From Hymenobacter jeongseonensis (GTDB lineage Bacteria > Bacteroidota > Bacteroidia > Cytophagales > Hymenobacteraceae), in NCBI RefSeq assembly GCF_015694725.1, contig NZ_JADQDQ010000003.1, forward strand, positions 124,001 through 188,000: a DNA stretch of 64,000 nt, read 5' to 3'. The translations under genes were made by a program, and so were the position numbers. Positions 25,983 through 35,177 of the stretch are shown here, piece by piece. The notes under the pieces are model-generated. The model was not told the origin of the DNA. It was given only the letters and a program-made list of their open reading frames with translations, and made no database searches. Position 1 is the stretch's first letter; each line of letters begins with the position of its first letter.

Positions 25983-28682
25983 TTATTTGGGCAGGGGCGC
26001 TTCGTCTTTGCTCTCGCTGAGCTTTTGCGCTATTTTTTGGGGCACGCCCACGTTGTGGAACAAGCCACTGACTATGCCCTGGCGCCAGAGCGTGAACACG
26101 GAAAAACGCGGCTCGCGCGTCGAAGTCATTTCCCCGGTCACCAGCTCGCCGCGCTTGCGCGGGTTCTGGTCGCGAATAACCACCACGTTGACAACCTTGG
26201 ACTTTACCCGGCTAAACAAAGATTTTTTGACTTCCTCGGCTTCGTCCTGGTAGCTGAGCAAGGTCATTTGCAGGTTGGCGTATTCCGTCCAGGTGGTGCC
26301 CGTCACGCCTTGGCGGTCGGCCCGCAAATCAAACCGCATGCGCCGCACATCGCCGCTTTTGAATTTGACCAACCGGGTGGGCACGGTCATGGAATTGAGC
26401 ATCGCAAACGGGCCCGGCCCAAAAGCGCCCCACACCCGGTGCCGGCCCTTGGGGTCCAGTAAATACATGGAAACCTGGGCATCGAGCCGGCACAAGTTCT
26501 GTAGGTAGGTGGTGGCGTGGCCGGTGAGGGGCGTGGCGACTGTCTGGCGCTGGCGGTCGTTGCTCAGGTTGTAAAAGCTGCCGTTGAAGCGGTTGATGCT
26601 CATAGTGCCCGTGATGGGCGTGAGGGGGCTGCGGTAGGTAGAATACAGGTTGCCGCCCTGAATGTCGAGGCGGCGCACGTCCACAATCATCGGCAGCTTC
26701 CGCATTTCTTCGGGCGAAACCTTGGACCAATTGGGGTTGATGGGGCCGCGGCCGTCGGAGGCGATGCGCACCAGTGGCCGCAGGGCCGTGACTTTGGCTA
26801 CCCGAAAATTGGTGTGGCGCACCAGCTCGGCAAAATCCAGGCCCTCAAAAGCCAACGCGGCCACCCGGATGGTGATGGCGGGCGCCTGGTAGCCTTTGCG
26901 CAGGTTCATGTTCACCGCCGAATACTTCGGCGTGAGGGCCATGTTGTCGAAGCGGAAGGTTTTGGCGTCGGTGTCGAGGTACATTTGCTGGCTGCTGGCC
27001 CGGTAATAAGGCGGGTCGAAAGGCGCCGTGACGCGGCCGGAACGGCCCTGCCAGCTGCGGGCGTAGGCAATGCGCGCAGGCGCGAGCGCGCTCAGTGAGT
27101 CGATGCGGATGGAATTGCCGGTCAGGTTCAGGCCGAATACTTCAGGCGAGTGGCGCAGCCCGCCAATTCGCAAGTCGGCGCCCCGCACCCGCAACTGGCC
27201 CAAGTCGGAACGGCGGAGCATCGGGGCCAGCATTTTCCAGACCGGTGGCGGGGCCTGTTTGGGCGGTGTGAAAGTGAGCTTAGGCTCATTCACCAGCAAA
27301 GCAGCCGCTTGAAAACGCCCCTGATGCTGCAAAGCCATCGCATCGAGCCCGGTGAGCGCCAGGCTGGGCAACACTAAGTCAAGGCGTACGCCGCCGGGCT
27401 GACCTTGGCCGGCCGCCGGTGGCCGCACCCGCAGCGAACGCAGGCTGAAGGTGCCCGCCGCGGTGGAGAAGCGCAGGCTTTCCAGCGTGACCGGGTGGGC
27501 CGCCACCGTGGCTTGGCTTTTGCCCAACGCCACGTTCCAGGACTTCGCGAACAGCACACGCCGGACATCGGACGCCGCAACCGAGTCGTAGCGCAACGAA
27601 GCGGCGGTGAGCTCAATACCCCGAATAATGGGTGCTTCGGCAATTCCGGTCACGCGCAGTTGGCCGTTGCGCACCGCAAAATGGCCCAGGTCTAGCTGAC
27701 GCAGCCAGCGCGCCGCCGTTGGTGCCTGCTTTGCTGCCGGAGCGGCCGGCGGCGTTACGGCAAGCTGCGGACTATCAAATAGCACAGAATCGGCCCGAAA
27801 GCGCCGATGGTGCTGCAAGGGAGCAGTCTCAAAACCGGTCAAGCGAAGGCGGGGGAGGGCCAGACTGACGCTGGGGTTTTGGGCTTGCCGCGAACCGCTG
27901 GGCGCAATGCGGAGGGAATCGATAGTGAGTGACTTGTTGGCCGTAGATAACTGCAAGCCACGTAGGGCTAAGCTGTGGCCGGCCACCAAGGCTTGGGTTT
28001 GCCGCAACTGTAGCTCCCAGGCGGCGGCGTAGCCCACGCGCTGCGAATCGGCGGCGCTGGTGGCGCTGATTTCCAGGTCGCGGGCGCTCAGGTTGGCCTG
28101 TCGAAATTGGGCGGTTGGCTGGCCGTTGGGCCGGTAGTTGGCCTGGGTATGCAGTAGGCCGAAATAGCCGACTGCTACGCCAGCTACCCGGAGCGGCAAC
28201 CGCTCGTGCAGCGGTTTATTGGCGTTTTTGGTTGGTTTGCGGGCCAGGGCTAAAACTTCAATCCGCAAGGAATCCAGCACCAGGCTGTCGATGGGCACCA
28301 CGCCTTTGCGTAGCAGAGCCAACAGCCCCACGCCCGTAATATGGAGGCGGGCCGCATCGAGCCGCACGCGGGGAAGGGTATCGGCTACCTGGGCGGCGGG
28401 GCGCAACCGCAGGTGGCGCAGGCGAACGGCGCGCTGCCAGAGGTTGGTACGCAGCTCGCCCACTTGCAGGCGGTACTGGCCGTTGGTTTGGGCTGCCACT
28501 TGTTGCTCCAGCTTTTGCTTCAGCCACGGGTCTAGAAAATGCTGGGCCACGAGCACCAGGCCAACTACGAGCCCAACAATGGCCAGCAGCCACCATGCCC
28601 AACGGCGGGGCCGAGGGGTGGGCGTCGCCGCCGGGGAGACGGGAACAGCGGAAGAATCGGCAGCGGCAAGCGTTTCGGGCAC
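25983..28682 (-). CDS. AsmA/TamB-like inner-membrane-anchored protein
   Basis: The 899-residue protein has a short cytoplasmic N-terminus, one transmembrane helix at about 29-47 and a long periplasmic part. That part is made of repeated beta segments with VxLDxxRxxIT-type strands (LPRVRLDAARLHITGVG, LPRLRLTGFETAPLQHHRRFRADSVLFDSPQLAVTPP and the related LPSLALTGLDAMALQHQGRFQAAALLVNEPKLTFTPP). These internal repeats and the single anchor are typical of the AsmA superfamily, whose members form lipid-transfer grooves between membranes or affect outer-membrane protein assembly. It appears to be transcribed alone. Confidence 0.8.
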   Translation of the reverse strand: MPETLAAADSSAVPVSPAATPTPRPRRWAWWLLAIVGLVVGLVLVAQHFLDPWLKQKLEQQVAAQTNGQYRLQVGELRTNLWQRAVRLRHLRLRPAAQVADTLPRVRLDAARLHITGVGLLALLRKGVVPIDSLVLDSLRIEVLALARKPTKNANKPLHERLPLRVAGVAVGYFGLLHTQANYRPNGQPTAQFRQANLSARDLEISATSAADSQRVGYAAAWELQLRQTQALVAGHSLALRGLQLSTANKSLTIDSLRIAPSGSRQAQNPSVSLALPRLRLTGFETAPLQHHRRFRADSVLFDSPQLAVTPPAAPAAKQAPTAARWLRQLDLGHFAVRNGQLRVTGIAEAPIIRGIELTAASLRYDSVAASDVRRVLFAKSWNVALGKSQATVAAHPVTLESLRFSTAAGTFSLRSLRVRPPAAGQGQPGGVRLDLVLPSLALTGLDAMALQHQGRFQAAALLVNEPKLTFTPPKQAPPPVWKMLAPMLRRSDLGQLRVRGADLRIGGLRHSPEVFGLNLTGNSIRIDSLSALAPARIAYARSWQGRSGRVTAPFDPPYYRASSQQMYLDTDAKTFRFDNMALTPKYSAVNMNLRKGYQAPAITIRVAALAFEGLDFAELVRHTNFRVAKVTALRPLVRIASDGRGPINPNWSKVSPEEMRKLPMIVDVRRLDIQGGNLYSTYRSPLTPITGTMSINRFNGSFYNLSNDRQRQTVATPLTGHATTYLQNLCRLDAQVSMYLLDPKGRHRVWGAFGPGPFAMLNSMTVPTRLVKFKSGDVRRMRFDLRADRQGVTGTTWTEYANLQMTLLSYQDEAEEVKKSLFSRVKSKVVNVVVIRDQNPRKRGELVTGEMTSTREPRFSVFTLWRQGIVSGLFHNVGVPQKIAQKLSESKDEAPLPK

Positions 28683-28858
28683 GAGGACAGGAGCAAGGCT
28701 AGCGTAACGAGAACGGGCCCGGGTAGGGTTGTGGATAAATGCGTTAAGTCGATGGAGCAGGATAATTTCCCGACGGAGGAAGGTGATTTAAATACCTAAA
28801 AGAGTCAAAATGTTTGCCTGCTACGCTTTGCCTATCGTTTGCCGCCGTTACTTTGGGC

Positions 28859-29437
28859 ATGCTTCCTGCCGCAACCGCCGATGACCTTGGGGCCGCCCTG
28901 CTGGCCTCTTTTCGCCACAATTTCCAGGCGTATAAGACCCTGGCAGAACGCGCCCTGGCGCAGCTTTCCGATGAGGAATGGCTACGGCAGCCGGCGCCAG
29001 GCAGCAACAGTGCGGCCGTTATTGTGCAGCATTTGGTAGGCAACCTACGCTCCCGTTTTACGGATTTTCTCACTTCCGACGGCGAAAAACCCACCCGCCA
29101 CCGAGAGCAGGAATTTGAAGAGCCTACGCTTGCCGCCGTGCCCGTGCTCCGGCAGGAGTGGGAATCGGCGTGGGCCATACTATTCAAGGTGCTCGACGAC
29201 CTCCGGCCGGCCGACTTGTTGCGCACCGTCACTATTCGGGGCGAGGCCCATACGGTACTAGCTGCGGTGCAACGCCAAGTGGCGCACTATTGCTCGCACA
29301 TTGGGCAGTTGGTGCAGCTGGCCAAGATTATTCGGGGGCCGGAGTTTCAATCCCTGAGCATTCCCAGAGGGCAGAGCGAACAATTCAACCACCAAATGCA
29401 CCTCCGCGCCAACCCGGGGACCAATTCTCCAGTTTAG
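28859..29437 (+). CDS. DinB/DUF1572 family protein
   Basis: The ATG at 28859 gives 192 residues. Helical DinB-fold features are visible: LLASFRHNFQAYKTLAERALAQLSDEEWLRQPAPGSNSAAVIVQHLVGNLRSRFTDFLTSDGEK, then VQRQVAHYCSHIGQLVQLAKI. His46-type and later His residues match the DUF1572 metal-binding triad in general layout. These small proteins resemble YfiT/DinB thiol-linked hydrolases or transferases; the substrate is unknown. It is followed after 6 bases by the 2H phosphoesterase, so they form an operon. A -7-like box (TACTTTGG, 28849-28856) ends 2 bases before the start codon. Confidence 0.82.
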   Translation: MLPAATADDLGAALLASFRHNFQAYKTLAERALAQLSDEEWLRQPAPGSNSAAVIVQHLVGNLRSRFTDFLTSDGEKPTRHREQEFEEPTLAAVPVLRQEWESAWAILFKVLDDLRPADLLRTVTIRGEAHTVLAAVQRQVAHYCSHIGQLVQLAKIIRGPEFQSLSIPRGQSEQFNHQMHLRANPGTNSPV

Positions 29438-29443
29438 TCTGCT

Positions 29444-29983
29444 ATGTTCGCCATTACCTCGCTGCTCAACCCCCGCAATGCCATGCGCATCAACCGCATT
29501 GTGAAGGGCCTGGAAACCCAATTCGGCCTCGACGACGTGCAGGATACCCCCGACCCGCACCTGACTTACCTGCTCACGGGCACCCGCCGGCTCAACGATT
29601 TGAAAGCCGTGTTGCGGGATGTGGCCGCCACCACCCCGCCGTTTTCGGCTTACACCACGGGCCTGGGCGTTTTTCCCGGCGATAACCCGGTTATCTACAT
29701 CCCGGTGCTGCGCTCCAACGACCTGAACCTGCTGCACCAGCGCGTGCTCGACGTGACCGCGCCGATGTGCCGCGCCGGCTCCTATTACAGCCCCGACCGC
29801 TGGCTGCCGCACCTTTCCCTGGCCCTACACGACACCACGCCCGACCTGCTGGGCCCCGTGCTCCGCCACCTCAACCAGGAAACCTACAACCTGCGGCTGA
29901 ACGTGAACAACCTGGCCCTGCTGCGCAAGAAAGGCGACCTCTTCGTGCGCGAAGAGGTGTTTGAGCTCACGGGCAAGCCTTAG
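29444..29983 (+). CDS. 2'-5' RNA ligase / 2H phosphoesterase family protein
   Basis: A 179-residue protein with both histidine motifs of the 2H superfamily, HLT at 39-41 and HLS at 123-125, set in the usual two-lobe beta-alpha frame (PDPHLTYLL and WLPHLSLAL). Such enzymes hydrolyse cyclic or 2'-5' phosphodiesters in RNA-related metabolites. It lies 6 bases after the DinB-like gene and is probably translated from the same mRNA. It converges with alkA, leaving a gap of two bases between stop codons and no terminator hairpin. Confidence 0.85.
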   Translation: MFAITSLLNPRNAMRINRIVKGLETQFGLDDVQDTPDPHLTYLLTGTRRLNDLKAVLRDVAATTPPFSAYTTGLGVFPGDNPVIYIPVLRSNDLNLLHQRVLDVTAPMCRAGSYYSPDRWLPHLSLALHDTTPDLLGPVLRHLNQETYNLRLNVNNLALLRKKGDLFVREEVFELTGKP

Positions 29984-29985
29984 TT

Positions 29986-30618
29986 TCAGACCACGGGCGG
30001 AATCTGGGTGCCGTTGTCCAACGACTGCCACAGGTACTTGCAGGCAAGCGAGCGGTAGGGGCGCCAGCATTCGGCAATCACAAGCATGCGTTTTTGCAGG
30101 GCCCGGCCGGTTTCCTCCAGGCCGTACAGGCGGCGCATGGCGTTTTGCACGCCCAGGTCGCCTTCCGAAAACACATCGGGTTGGTCGAGGGCAAACATTT
30201 GCAGCATTTGGGCCGTCCAGCGCCCCACGCCCCGAATGGCGGTGAGGTGCTGTGTAAAGGCTTCCTCCGAAAGGTTGCTGAGGTGCTCGTAGTCCAGCAG
30301 GCCCCGCTCGTTGTATTCGGCAATGGCTTTGAGGTAGCCTGCTTTCTGGCGCGAGAGGCCCGCGCTGCGCAGCACGTCTTCGTCCAGGGCCAGCACCTCG
30401 CGCGGCTCCGGGTAGCCCTCGGGTGGGAACAAGGCCTGAAAGCGCTTCCAGATGGCCGCCGCCGCCTTGGTCGAAATTTGCTGGCTGACAATGGCCCGCA
30501 GCAGCGCCAGGTACAAGTCTTCGTGCGGCCGGGGCTGGATTTCGCGCCCTTGCGCAATCACCTGGCCCAAAACCGGGTCCGATTCAGTAAGGTGTTGAAT
30601 AGCAGATTGGTTGCTCAT
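29986..30618 (-). CDS. DNA-3-methyladenine glycosylase II (AlkA-type)
   Basis: A 210-residue HhH-GPD glycosylase lacking the N-terminal domain of E. coli AlkA. ALLRAIVSQQIST starts the core, the helix-hairpin-helix is HLTAIRGVGRWTAQM, and the catalytic aspartate is Asp154 in GDLGVQ; Trp134 corresponds to the base-stacking Trp. It excises alkylated purines in base-excision repair. The terminal WRPYRSLACKYLWQSLD segment is family-typical. No ada-type regulator is adjacent. Confidence 0.92.
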   Translation of the reverse strand: MSNQSAIQHLTESDPVLGQVIAQGREIQPRPHEDLYLALLRAIVSQQISTKAAAAIWKRFQALFPPEGYPEPREVLALDEDVLRSAGLSRQKAGYLKAIAEYNERGLLDYEHLSNLSEEAFTQHLTAIRGVGRWTAQMLQMFALDQPDVFSEGDLGVQNAMRRLYGLEETGRALQKRMLVIAECWRPYRSLACKYLWQSLDNGTQIPPVV

Positions 30619-30648
30619 TGTTGGCGGTTTGCTGGCAAATTTGGGGCT

Positions 30649-31302
30649 TCAATATAAATCCTCGGGGTGGGTAGGCACCAGAATCGTGTCCAGCAAATCG
30701 CCGGTGGGCGAAAGGCGCACCCCAGCCAGGTTGCGCTTCAAATAAGCGCCGGTATCAATGTAGAGAGTATTCGTTGCGGCATCGGCCAGCAGCTGGCCAT
30801 TGGCCGTGGGGGTGTGGCCCACCACCTGCAGCTGAGGGAGTTTCCGGAGCGGGCCGCGCCGCCAAAGCAGGCCGTCGGGATGGTCGGGTTCGAGGGCATG
30901 GGGCGAGTCGGCTAGGCCCGCGTGGCTGACCACAACGCAGTCGTTCTGCCACCGCAACGGCCGCTGCGCCAGCCACGGCAGGTGCTTGGCCAGCATCTTC
31001 GGGCAACTTTTGTACTGATGAACGGTTTCGCGGCCCCCCCAAAGCAGCCAATCCGGGTACGGCCCCGCGGGCCCAAAGTGCTGGAGCATGGCGTGCTCGT
31101 GGTTGCCCATCAGGAAAGTAGTGGAATCCGGATGCTGCTCGCTCAGTGTGCGGGCCAACTCCACGGTTTCGGGGGAGTGGCGGCCCCGGTCCACCAAGTC
31201 GCCCACTTGAATGAGTTGTTCGGTAGCCGGCCGCCAGTGCGTCAGCACCTCGCTGAACGTGTTGACGCAGCCGTGGACGTCGCCAATAATGAAAAGATTC
31301 AT
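30649..31302 (-). CDS. metallophosphoesterase, Ser/Thr phosphatase-like
   Basis: The start MNLFIIGDVHGC gives 217 residues. The PPP-family signatures are in order: GDVHG (7-11), GDLVDRG (34-40), GNHEH (66-70), then VVSHAG and a late GHTP. It resembles bacterial PrpA/ApaH-like phosphatases, which act on phosphoproteins or dinucleoside polyphosphates with two metal ions. It lies 30 bases upstream of alkA on the same strand and may be co-transcribed with it. Confidence 0.9.
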   Translation of the reverse strand: MNLFIIGDVHGCVNTFSEVLTHWRPATEQLIQVGDLVDRGRHSPETVELARTLSEQHPDSTTFLMGNHEHAMLQHFGPAGPYPDWLLWGGRETVHQYKSCPKMLAKHLPWLAQRPLRWQNDCVVVSHAGLADSPHALEPDHPDGLLWRRGPLRKLPQLQVVGHTPTANGQLLADAATNTLYIDTGAYLKRNLAGVRLSPTGDLLDTILVPTHPEDLY

Positions 31303-31455
31303 GAATTGAATAACGAAGTCAGGCCGTTTTAGGCCCAAAACAGTTCATTTAAACGCTGCTGCGAAGCTGCTGACAGCCGCAGGTATCTGAATCAAAACAA
31401 GCCGCGTAAGCCACGATGTCACTGCTTGGCCGGCCGCCGCCAAACCCGCAACCGG

Positions 31456-31463
31456 TACTTTTG
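31456..31463 (+). promoter_or_regulatory. -7 box of nhaA
   Basis: TACTTTTG matches TAnnTTTG and gives a leader of about 40 bases before nhaA. No TTTG was found at the normal distance. Confidence 0.4.
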
Positions 31464-31507
31464 ACGGACTGCGCCCTTGGCTGGGCGCCGTTCCTTCTCC
31501 TGTCCTT

Positions 31508-32704
31508 ATGCCCATTCGTCGAGTTCTGCGTCCCATCCGGGAGTTATCTGAAAGTGGCAAGTTGGCCGGGCTTCTACTCATTCTGGCCACCGTGGTATCG
31601 TTGCTGCTCAGCAACAGCAGCCTGAGTGCGTCCTACCTGAGTTTGTGGGACATCCACTTGGGTTACGGGGTGCTCGATAAATCCCTAACCCATTGGATAA
31701 ACGATGGTTTGATGGCCATTTTCTTCTTTCTGGTTGGCTTGGAAATCAAGCGCGAAGTGGTGGATGGCGAACTGTCACATCCGCGCCAAGCCATGCTGCC
31801 TGCGCTGGCGGCTGTGGGAGGCGTGGCCGCGCCGGCCCTTATTCACTTGGCTTTTACACGGGGAACGCCGGGGGCTTCGGGATGGGCCATTCCCACCGCC
31901 ACCGACATTGCTTTCTCGCTGGGCATTCTGGCCCTACTGGGCAAGAGGGTGCCGGCCAGTCTGCGCATTTTTCTCACGGCCCTGGCCATCATCGACGACT
32001 TGCTGGCCGTGCTCATCATCGCCGTTTTCTACTCCGGTAGTCTACATTTGACTTACATGATGGGTGCCGCAGGAATATTTGGGCTTTTGGTGCTACTCAA
32101 CCGCCTGCAAGTAAATGCCCTGGGTATCTATCTGGGGCTGGGGCTGCTGCTGTGGTTCTGTGTGCTCGAATCCGGCATTCACGCCACCGTGGCCGGGGTA
32201 TTGCTGGCCCTCACCATTCCAACTCACCGCATCGAGAGCCTGGAGCACGCCTTGCAGCGGCCCGTTAGCTACTTGTTGCTGCCCCTTTTTGCCCTCTGCA
32301 ATACGGCCATTGTGCTTAATACTGGCTTGGGGCCTGTTTTTGCCTCGCCGGTGGCGTTGGGTATTGGGTTAGGACTATTGCTGGGCAAGCCGCTGGGCAT
32401 TGTGGGCGTGGTGGCGTTGCTGGTGCGTTTGGGAGTGGCGGAGCTACCCGCACTGGTCAATTGGCGGCAGATGGTCGGCTTGGGTTTCACGGCCGGCATT
32501 GGATTCACCATGGCCATTTTCATCGCCACACTGGCCTATCAAGCCCCGGCCGCCGTGGACGTATCCAAACTGGCCGTGCTAATTGGCTCAGCCATTGCCG
32601 CCATCGCAGGGGCCATCATTCTCTGGTTTTCGGAAAATTCAGAAGACCAAGTTGAAACACAAAAGGCTGACGTGGCCTCCGCCCCATCAGCCTCTGTGCA
32701 ATAA
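31508..32704 (+). CDS. nhaA: Na+/H+ antiporter NhaA
   Basis: The 398-residue protein follows NhaA closely, even in numbering: the ion-site aspartates are Asp163 and Asp164 (AIIDDLLAV), Asp133 (ATDIAFS) is present, and Lys294 (GKPLGI) corresponds to the essential lysine. Twelve hydrophobic segments are seen. It exchanges sodium or lithium for protons across the inner membrane at alkaline pH. The C-terminus is acidic and Ala-rich. It is a single-gene unit. Confidence 0.95.
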   Translation: MPIRRVLRPIRELSESGKLAGLLLILATVVSLLLSNSSLSASYLSLWDIHLGYGVLDKSLTHWINDGLMAIFFFLVGLEIKREVVDGELSHPRQAMLPALAAVGGVAAPALIHLAFTRGTPGASGWAIPTATDIAFSLGILALLGKRVPASLRIFLTALAIIDDLLAVLIIAVFYSGSLHLTYMMGAAGIFGLLVLLNRLQVNALGIYLGLGLLLWFCVLESGIHATVAGVLLALTIPTHRIESLEHALQRPVSYLLLPLFALCNTAIVLNTGLGPVFASPVALGIGLGLLLGKPLGIVGVVALLVRLGVAELPALVNWRQMVGLGFTAGIGFTMAIFIATLAYQAPAAVDVSKLAVLIGSAIAAIAGAIILWFSENSEDQVETQKADVASAPSASVQ

Positions 32705-32772
32705 TAAAAAAAACGCTTAAACGGCAATGCACGGGTAATTCCGTCGCAGTATTGTTCAGCTAAAAGCAAATA

Positions 32773-33825
32773 TTAGACGAGTTGCGCTACTTGCTGCAAG
32801 GCTTCTTCTACCCGCGCAAGGCCCGCGTCGTCCACATCCAGGTGCGTAACGAAGCGAATCCACTGCGGCCCGAAGCTGCTGGCCCGAATGCCCTGCTGCT
32901 CCAGGCCTTGCAGGAATTCGGCAGCCGGCTGGCTGTCTTGTAGGCGAAAAATGACAAGATTGGTTTCGGGGTTCAGCACTTCGGCCACGTAGGGCTGCTG
33001 GCGTAGCGTTTCGGCCAGGCGCGTGGCGCGGCGGTGGTCGTCGGCCAAGCGCGCCACGTTGTTTTCGAGCGCATACAAGCCGGCAGCGGCAATGTAGCCG
33101 GCTTGGCGCATGCCGCCGCCCATCACCTTGCGAATGCGCTTGGTTTTCTTGATGAAATCGGCCGAGCCCAGCAACACCGAGCCCACCGGCGCGCCCAAGC
33201 CTTTGGACAAACACACCGAAATGGAGTCGAACACCTGCCCGTAGTCTTCGCTGCGCTGCCCGGTAGCCACCAAGGCGTTGAAGATGCGCGCGCCGTCGAG
33301 GTGGCGGGCCAAGCCGTGGCGCTTGGCCACCTCGCTGATGGCCACTAGGTCATCCCAGCTGTAGCAGCTGCCGCCGCCGCGGTTGTGCGTGTTTTCCAGG
33401 CTCACGAGGCGGGTGGTGGGGTAGTGGATGTTTTCGGGCCGGATGGCGGCTTCCACCTGCGCGGCCGTCAGGCGGCCCCGGTTGCCGGCCAGCAGCGCCA
33501 CCGACGCGCCCGAGTGAAAGGCAATGCCGCCCACTTCCCACAGGTACACGTGAGCGGTTTGCTCACAAATTACTTCGCTCAGCGGCTCGGTGTGGGCCTT
33601 GATGGCAATCTGGTTGGTCATGGTGCCCGAGGGGCAAAACAGGCCCGCTTCGAGGCCAAACCGGGCCGCCGCTGCTTCTTCGAGGCGGCGCACGGTGGGG
33701 TCTTCCTCGTAAACATCGTCGCCCACGGGCGCGGCCATCATGGCCGCAAGCATGGCAGGCGTGGGCCGCGTCACGGTATCGGAGCGCAGGTCAATTACAG
33801 GCAGGAGGGAGGAGTCAGCAGACAT
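32773..33825 (-). CDS. ltaE: low-specificity L-threonine aldolase
   Basis: Starting at [22 protein letters not shown], the protein has 350 residues. It shows the fold-type I PLP pattern of threonine aldolases: [54 protein letters not shown], and the PLP lysine at 208 ([12 protein letters not shown]). It cleaves L-threonine or L-allo-threonine to glycine and acetaldehyde. A -7 box (TACTTTTG) lies about 80 bases upstream of the chosen start; the upstream open frame is ignored for that reason. Confidence 0.93.
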   Translation of the reverse strand: MSADSSLLPVIDLRSDTVTRPTPAMLAAMMAAPVGDDVYEEDPTVRRLEEAAAARFGLEAGLFCPSGTMTNQIAIKAHTEPLSEVICEQTAHVYLWEVGGIAFHSGASVALLAGNRGRLTAAQVEAAIRPENIHYPTTRLVSLENTHNRGGGSCYSWDDLVAISEVAKRHGLARHLDGARIFNALVATGQRSEDYGQVFDSISVCLSKGLGAPVGSVLLGSADFIKKTKRIRKVMGGGMRQAGYIAAAGLYALENNVARLADDHRRATRLAETLRQQPYVAEVLNPETNLVIFRLQDSQPAAEFLQGLEQQGIRASSFGPQWIRFVTHLDVDDAGLARVEEALQQVAQLV

Positions 33826-33906
33826 AGGGTCGGGTTGGACAGGCGAAAAGGCAAGCGGGCCTTTCAGGTTCCAGTCATCTTGGTGTGCTGGCCCTGCTGC
33901 CCTGAG

Positions 33907-33914
33907 CAAAAGTA
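33907..33914 (-). promoter_or_regulatory. -7 box of the threonine aldolase gene
   Basis: TACTTTTG on the minus strand matches the consensus and lies 81 bases before the start codon. Confidence 0.4.
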
Positions 33915-33980
33915 GCGCTCGAAACGGCCTCGTTGCTACACCCTAGAATGTGCAGTAATTCAGCAAAATGCCTCCTGGGC

Positions 33981-34011
33981 TTGCACTTTCAAAATGAAAG
34001 CCTTACTTTTG
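33981..34011 (+). promoter_or_regulatory. promoter of the 102-residue protein gene
   Basis: TTGC at 33981-33984, 19 bases, then TACTTTTG at 34004-34011: spacing and -7 box fit the Bacteroidota consensus, the best complete promoter in the window. The leader would be about 40 bases. Confidence 0.5.
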
Positions 34012-34054
34012 CCCTCCGTTTCGTAAGCCCCTAGACTTTAACCAATCCGGCACC

Positions 34055-34363
34055 ATGTCCGTTACCCGCCTCAAGCGCAAGCACCGCAAAAACATTGCCC
34101 GTGCCAACAACAAGCAGCACATCATCAAGGAGCTGCTCCGCACGCCCGTTCTGAAAAATGTTGATTTGGAAGAGCTGAAGTCGCGTTTCACCACCACGGC
34201 TGCTCCTGCCGCTGCTGACAAGAAAGCCGCTCCTGCCGCCCAAGCCGACAAAAACGAAACGGCTGAAAACGCCGTCGCTTTCGACGACGCCGAAGCCGTA
34301 ACCAAGCCCGTAAACGAAGAAGGCCAGGCTGGCGAGCATCCCAAGCCTGAAATCGCACTGTAA
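34055..34363 (+). CDS. conserved hypothetical basic/acidic protein
   Basis: A 102-residue protein. The N-terminal 30 residues are strongly basic (SVTRLKRKHRKNIARANNKQ) and followed by a short helix (IIKELLRTPVLKNVDLEELKSRF). The rest is low-complexity Ala/Lys/Glu-rich and probably disordered, ending EHPKPEIAL. The layout suggests a small nucleic-acid- or ribosome-associated protein, but there is no recognised domain. The good promoter and clean context support a real gene. Confidence 0.7.
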   Translation: MSVTRLKRKHRKNIARANNKQHIIKELLRTPVLKNVDLEELKSRFTTTAAPAAADKKAAPAAQADKNETAENAVAFDDAEAVTKPVNEEGQAGEHPKPEIAL

Positions 34364-34436
34364 ATAACTTTTGGGTTGGCCGTGGCAGCAAGTGGAGCAA
34401 TTCCTTGGTGCTGAGTGGCCCACGCAAAAACTTGAT

Positions 34437-34471
34437 AAGCCCCGTCCCCTGCAAGTCAGGCGGCGGGGCTT
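34437..34471. terminator. weak terminator between convergent genes
   Basis: An 8-bp stem (aagccccg / cggggctt) with a loop of about 19 bases. A T5 run follows on the minus strand only. Confidence 0.35.
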
Positions 34472-34535
34472 GTCGGTTTGGGGCGTGCCGAGAATTTTGT
34501 CGGCAAACTCTTGTTAGTTGCAACTGTCCGCCAAA

Positions 34536-35039
34536 TTAGCTGGCCCGTTTGCCTAGCTCCACGGCTTGCAAGTCCACTACCTGCCCTGCATCGATGCCAA
34601 AGCGCAGCAGCGTGCGCACTTGGTGAAACCCATGCCGCCCCGCCGCCCCAGGGTTCAGGTGAAGAAGGCCCAGCTTCTTATCAGGCATCACCCGCAGAAT
34701 GTGCGAATGCCCGGTAATGAACAGGCCCGGCCGCGCGGCTGCCAGCAGGGGCCGGGCGGCGGGCGCGTAGTGCCCCGGATACCCGCCAATGTGCGTCATG
34801 AGCACCCGCAAGCCCTCTACTTCGAAGTCCTGCACCAGCGGTTGCGTCCTTCGCACGTCCGTTCCGTCGATATTGCCGTACACGCCCCGGAAGCACGGCG
34901 CTAAGCCCTGCAATTCGTCCACTACGCGGGCATCGCCAAAGTCTCCGGCGTGCCATATTTCGTCGCAATCGCGCAAATGGTGCGCAATTCGCTCGTCGAG
35001 GTAACCGTGGGTGTCGGAAAGCAGGCCAATGCGCGTCAT
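34536..35039 (-). CDS. YfcE-type metallophosphoesterase
   Basis: A 167-residue single-domain phosphodiesterase of the YfcE/MJ0936 family. The metal-site motifs are SDTHG (8-12), GDFGD (32-36), GNID (55-58), THIGGYPG and GHSH. Such proteins hydrolyse phosphodiesters with two divalent metals; the physiological substrate is usually unknown. On the minus strand a CATCTTTG box ends 4 bases before the ATG, the same 15-base junction as in front of menC, so the transcript may be leaderless. Confidence 0.92.
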   Translation of the reverse strand: MTRIGLLSDTHGYLDERIAHHLRDCDEIWHAGDFGDARVVDELQGLAPCFRGVYGNIDGTDVRRTQPLVQDFEVEGLRVLMTHIGGYPGHYAPAARPLLAAARPGLFITGHSHILRVMPDKKLGLLHLNPGAAGRHGFHQVRTLLRFGIDAGQVVDLQAVELGKRAS

Positions 35040-35043
35040 GCCG

Positions 35044-35051
35044 CAAAGATG
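35044..35051 (-). promoter_or_regulatory. -7-like box directly before a start codon
   Basis: CATCTTTG (minus strand) differs from TAnnTTTG at the first base and is followed by CGGC and the ATG. The same junction occurs before menC (45129-45136). Confidence 0.4.
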
Positions 35052-35177
35052 CGGCAGGCTGGCAAATCGGTACGGCCCCGTATCTTGCAGTCGCTGCCCG
35101 AGGCCCGTTTAGGTATTAAATTTCTGACTCCGGCGCTACACCCTGCCCGTCATCATCTTTTCAATTCGCTATTCCCG

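Noticed and set aside
31033..31039. C7 run within the Ser/Thr-phosphatase-like gene as a phase-variation site
   Set aside because: The reading frame continues intact on both sides and all motifs are in frame.
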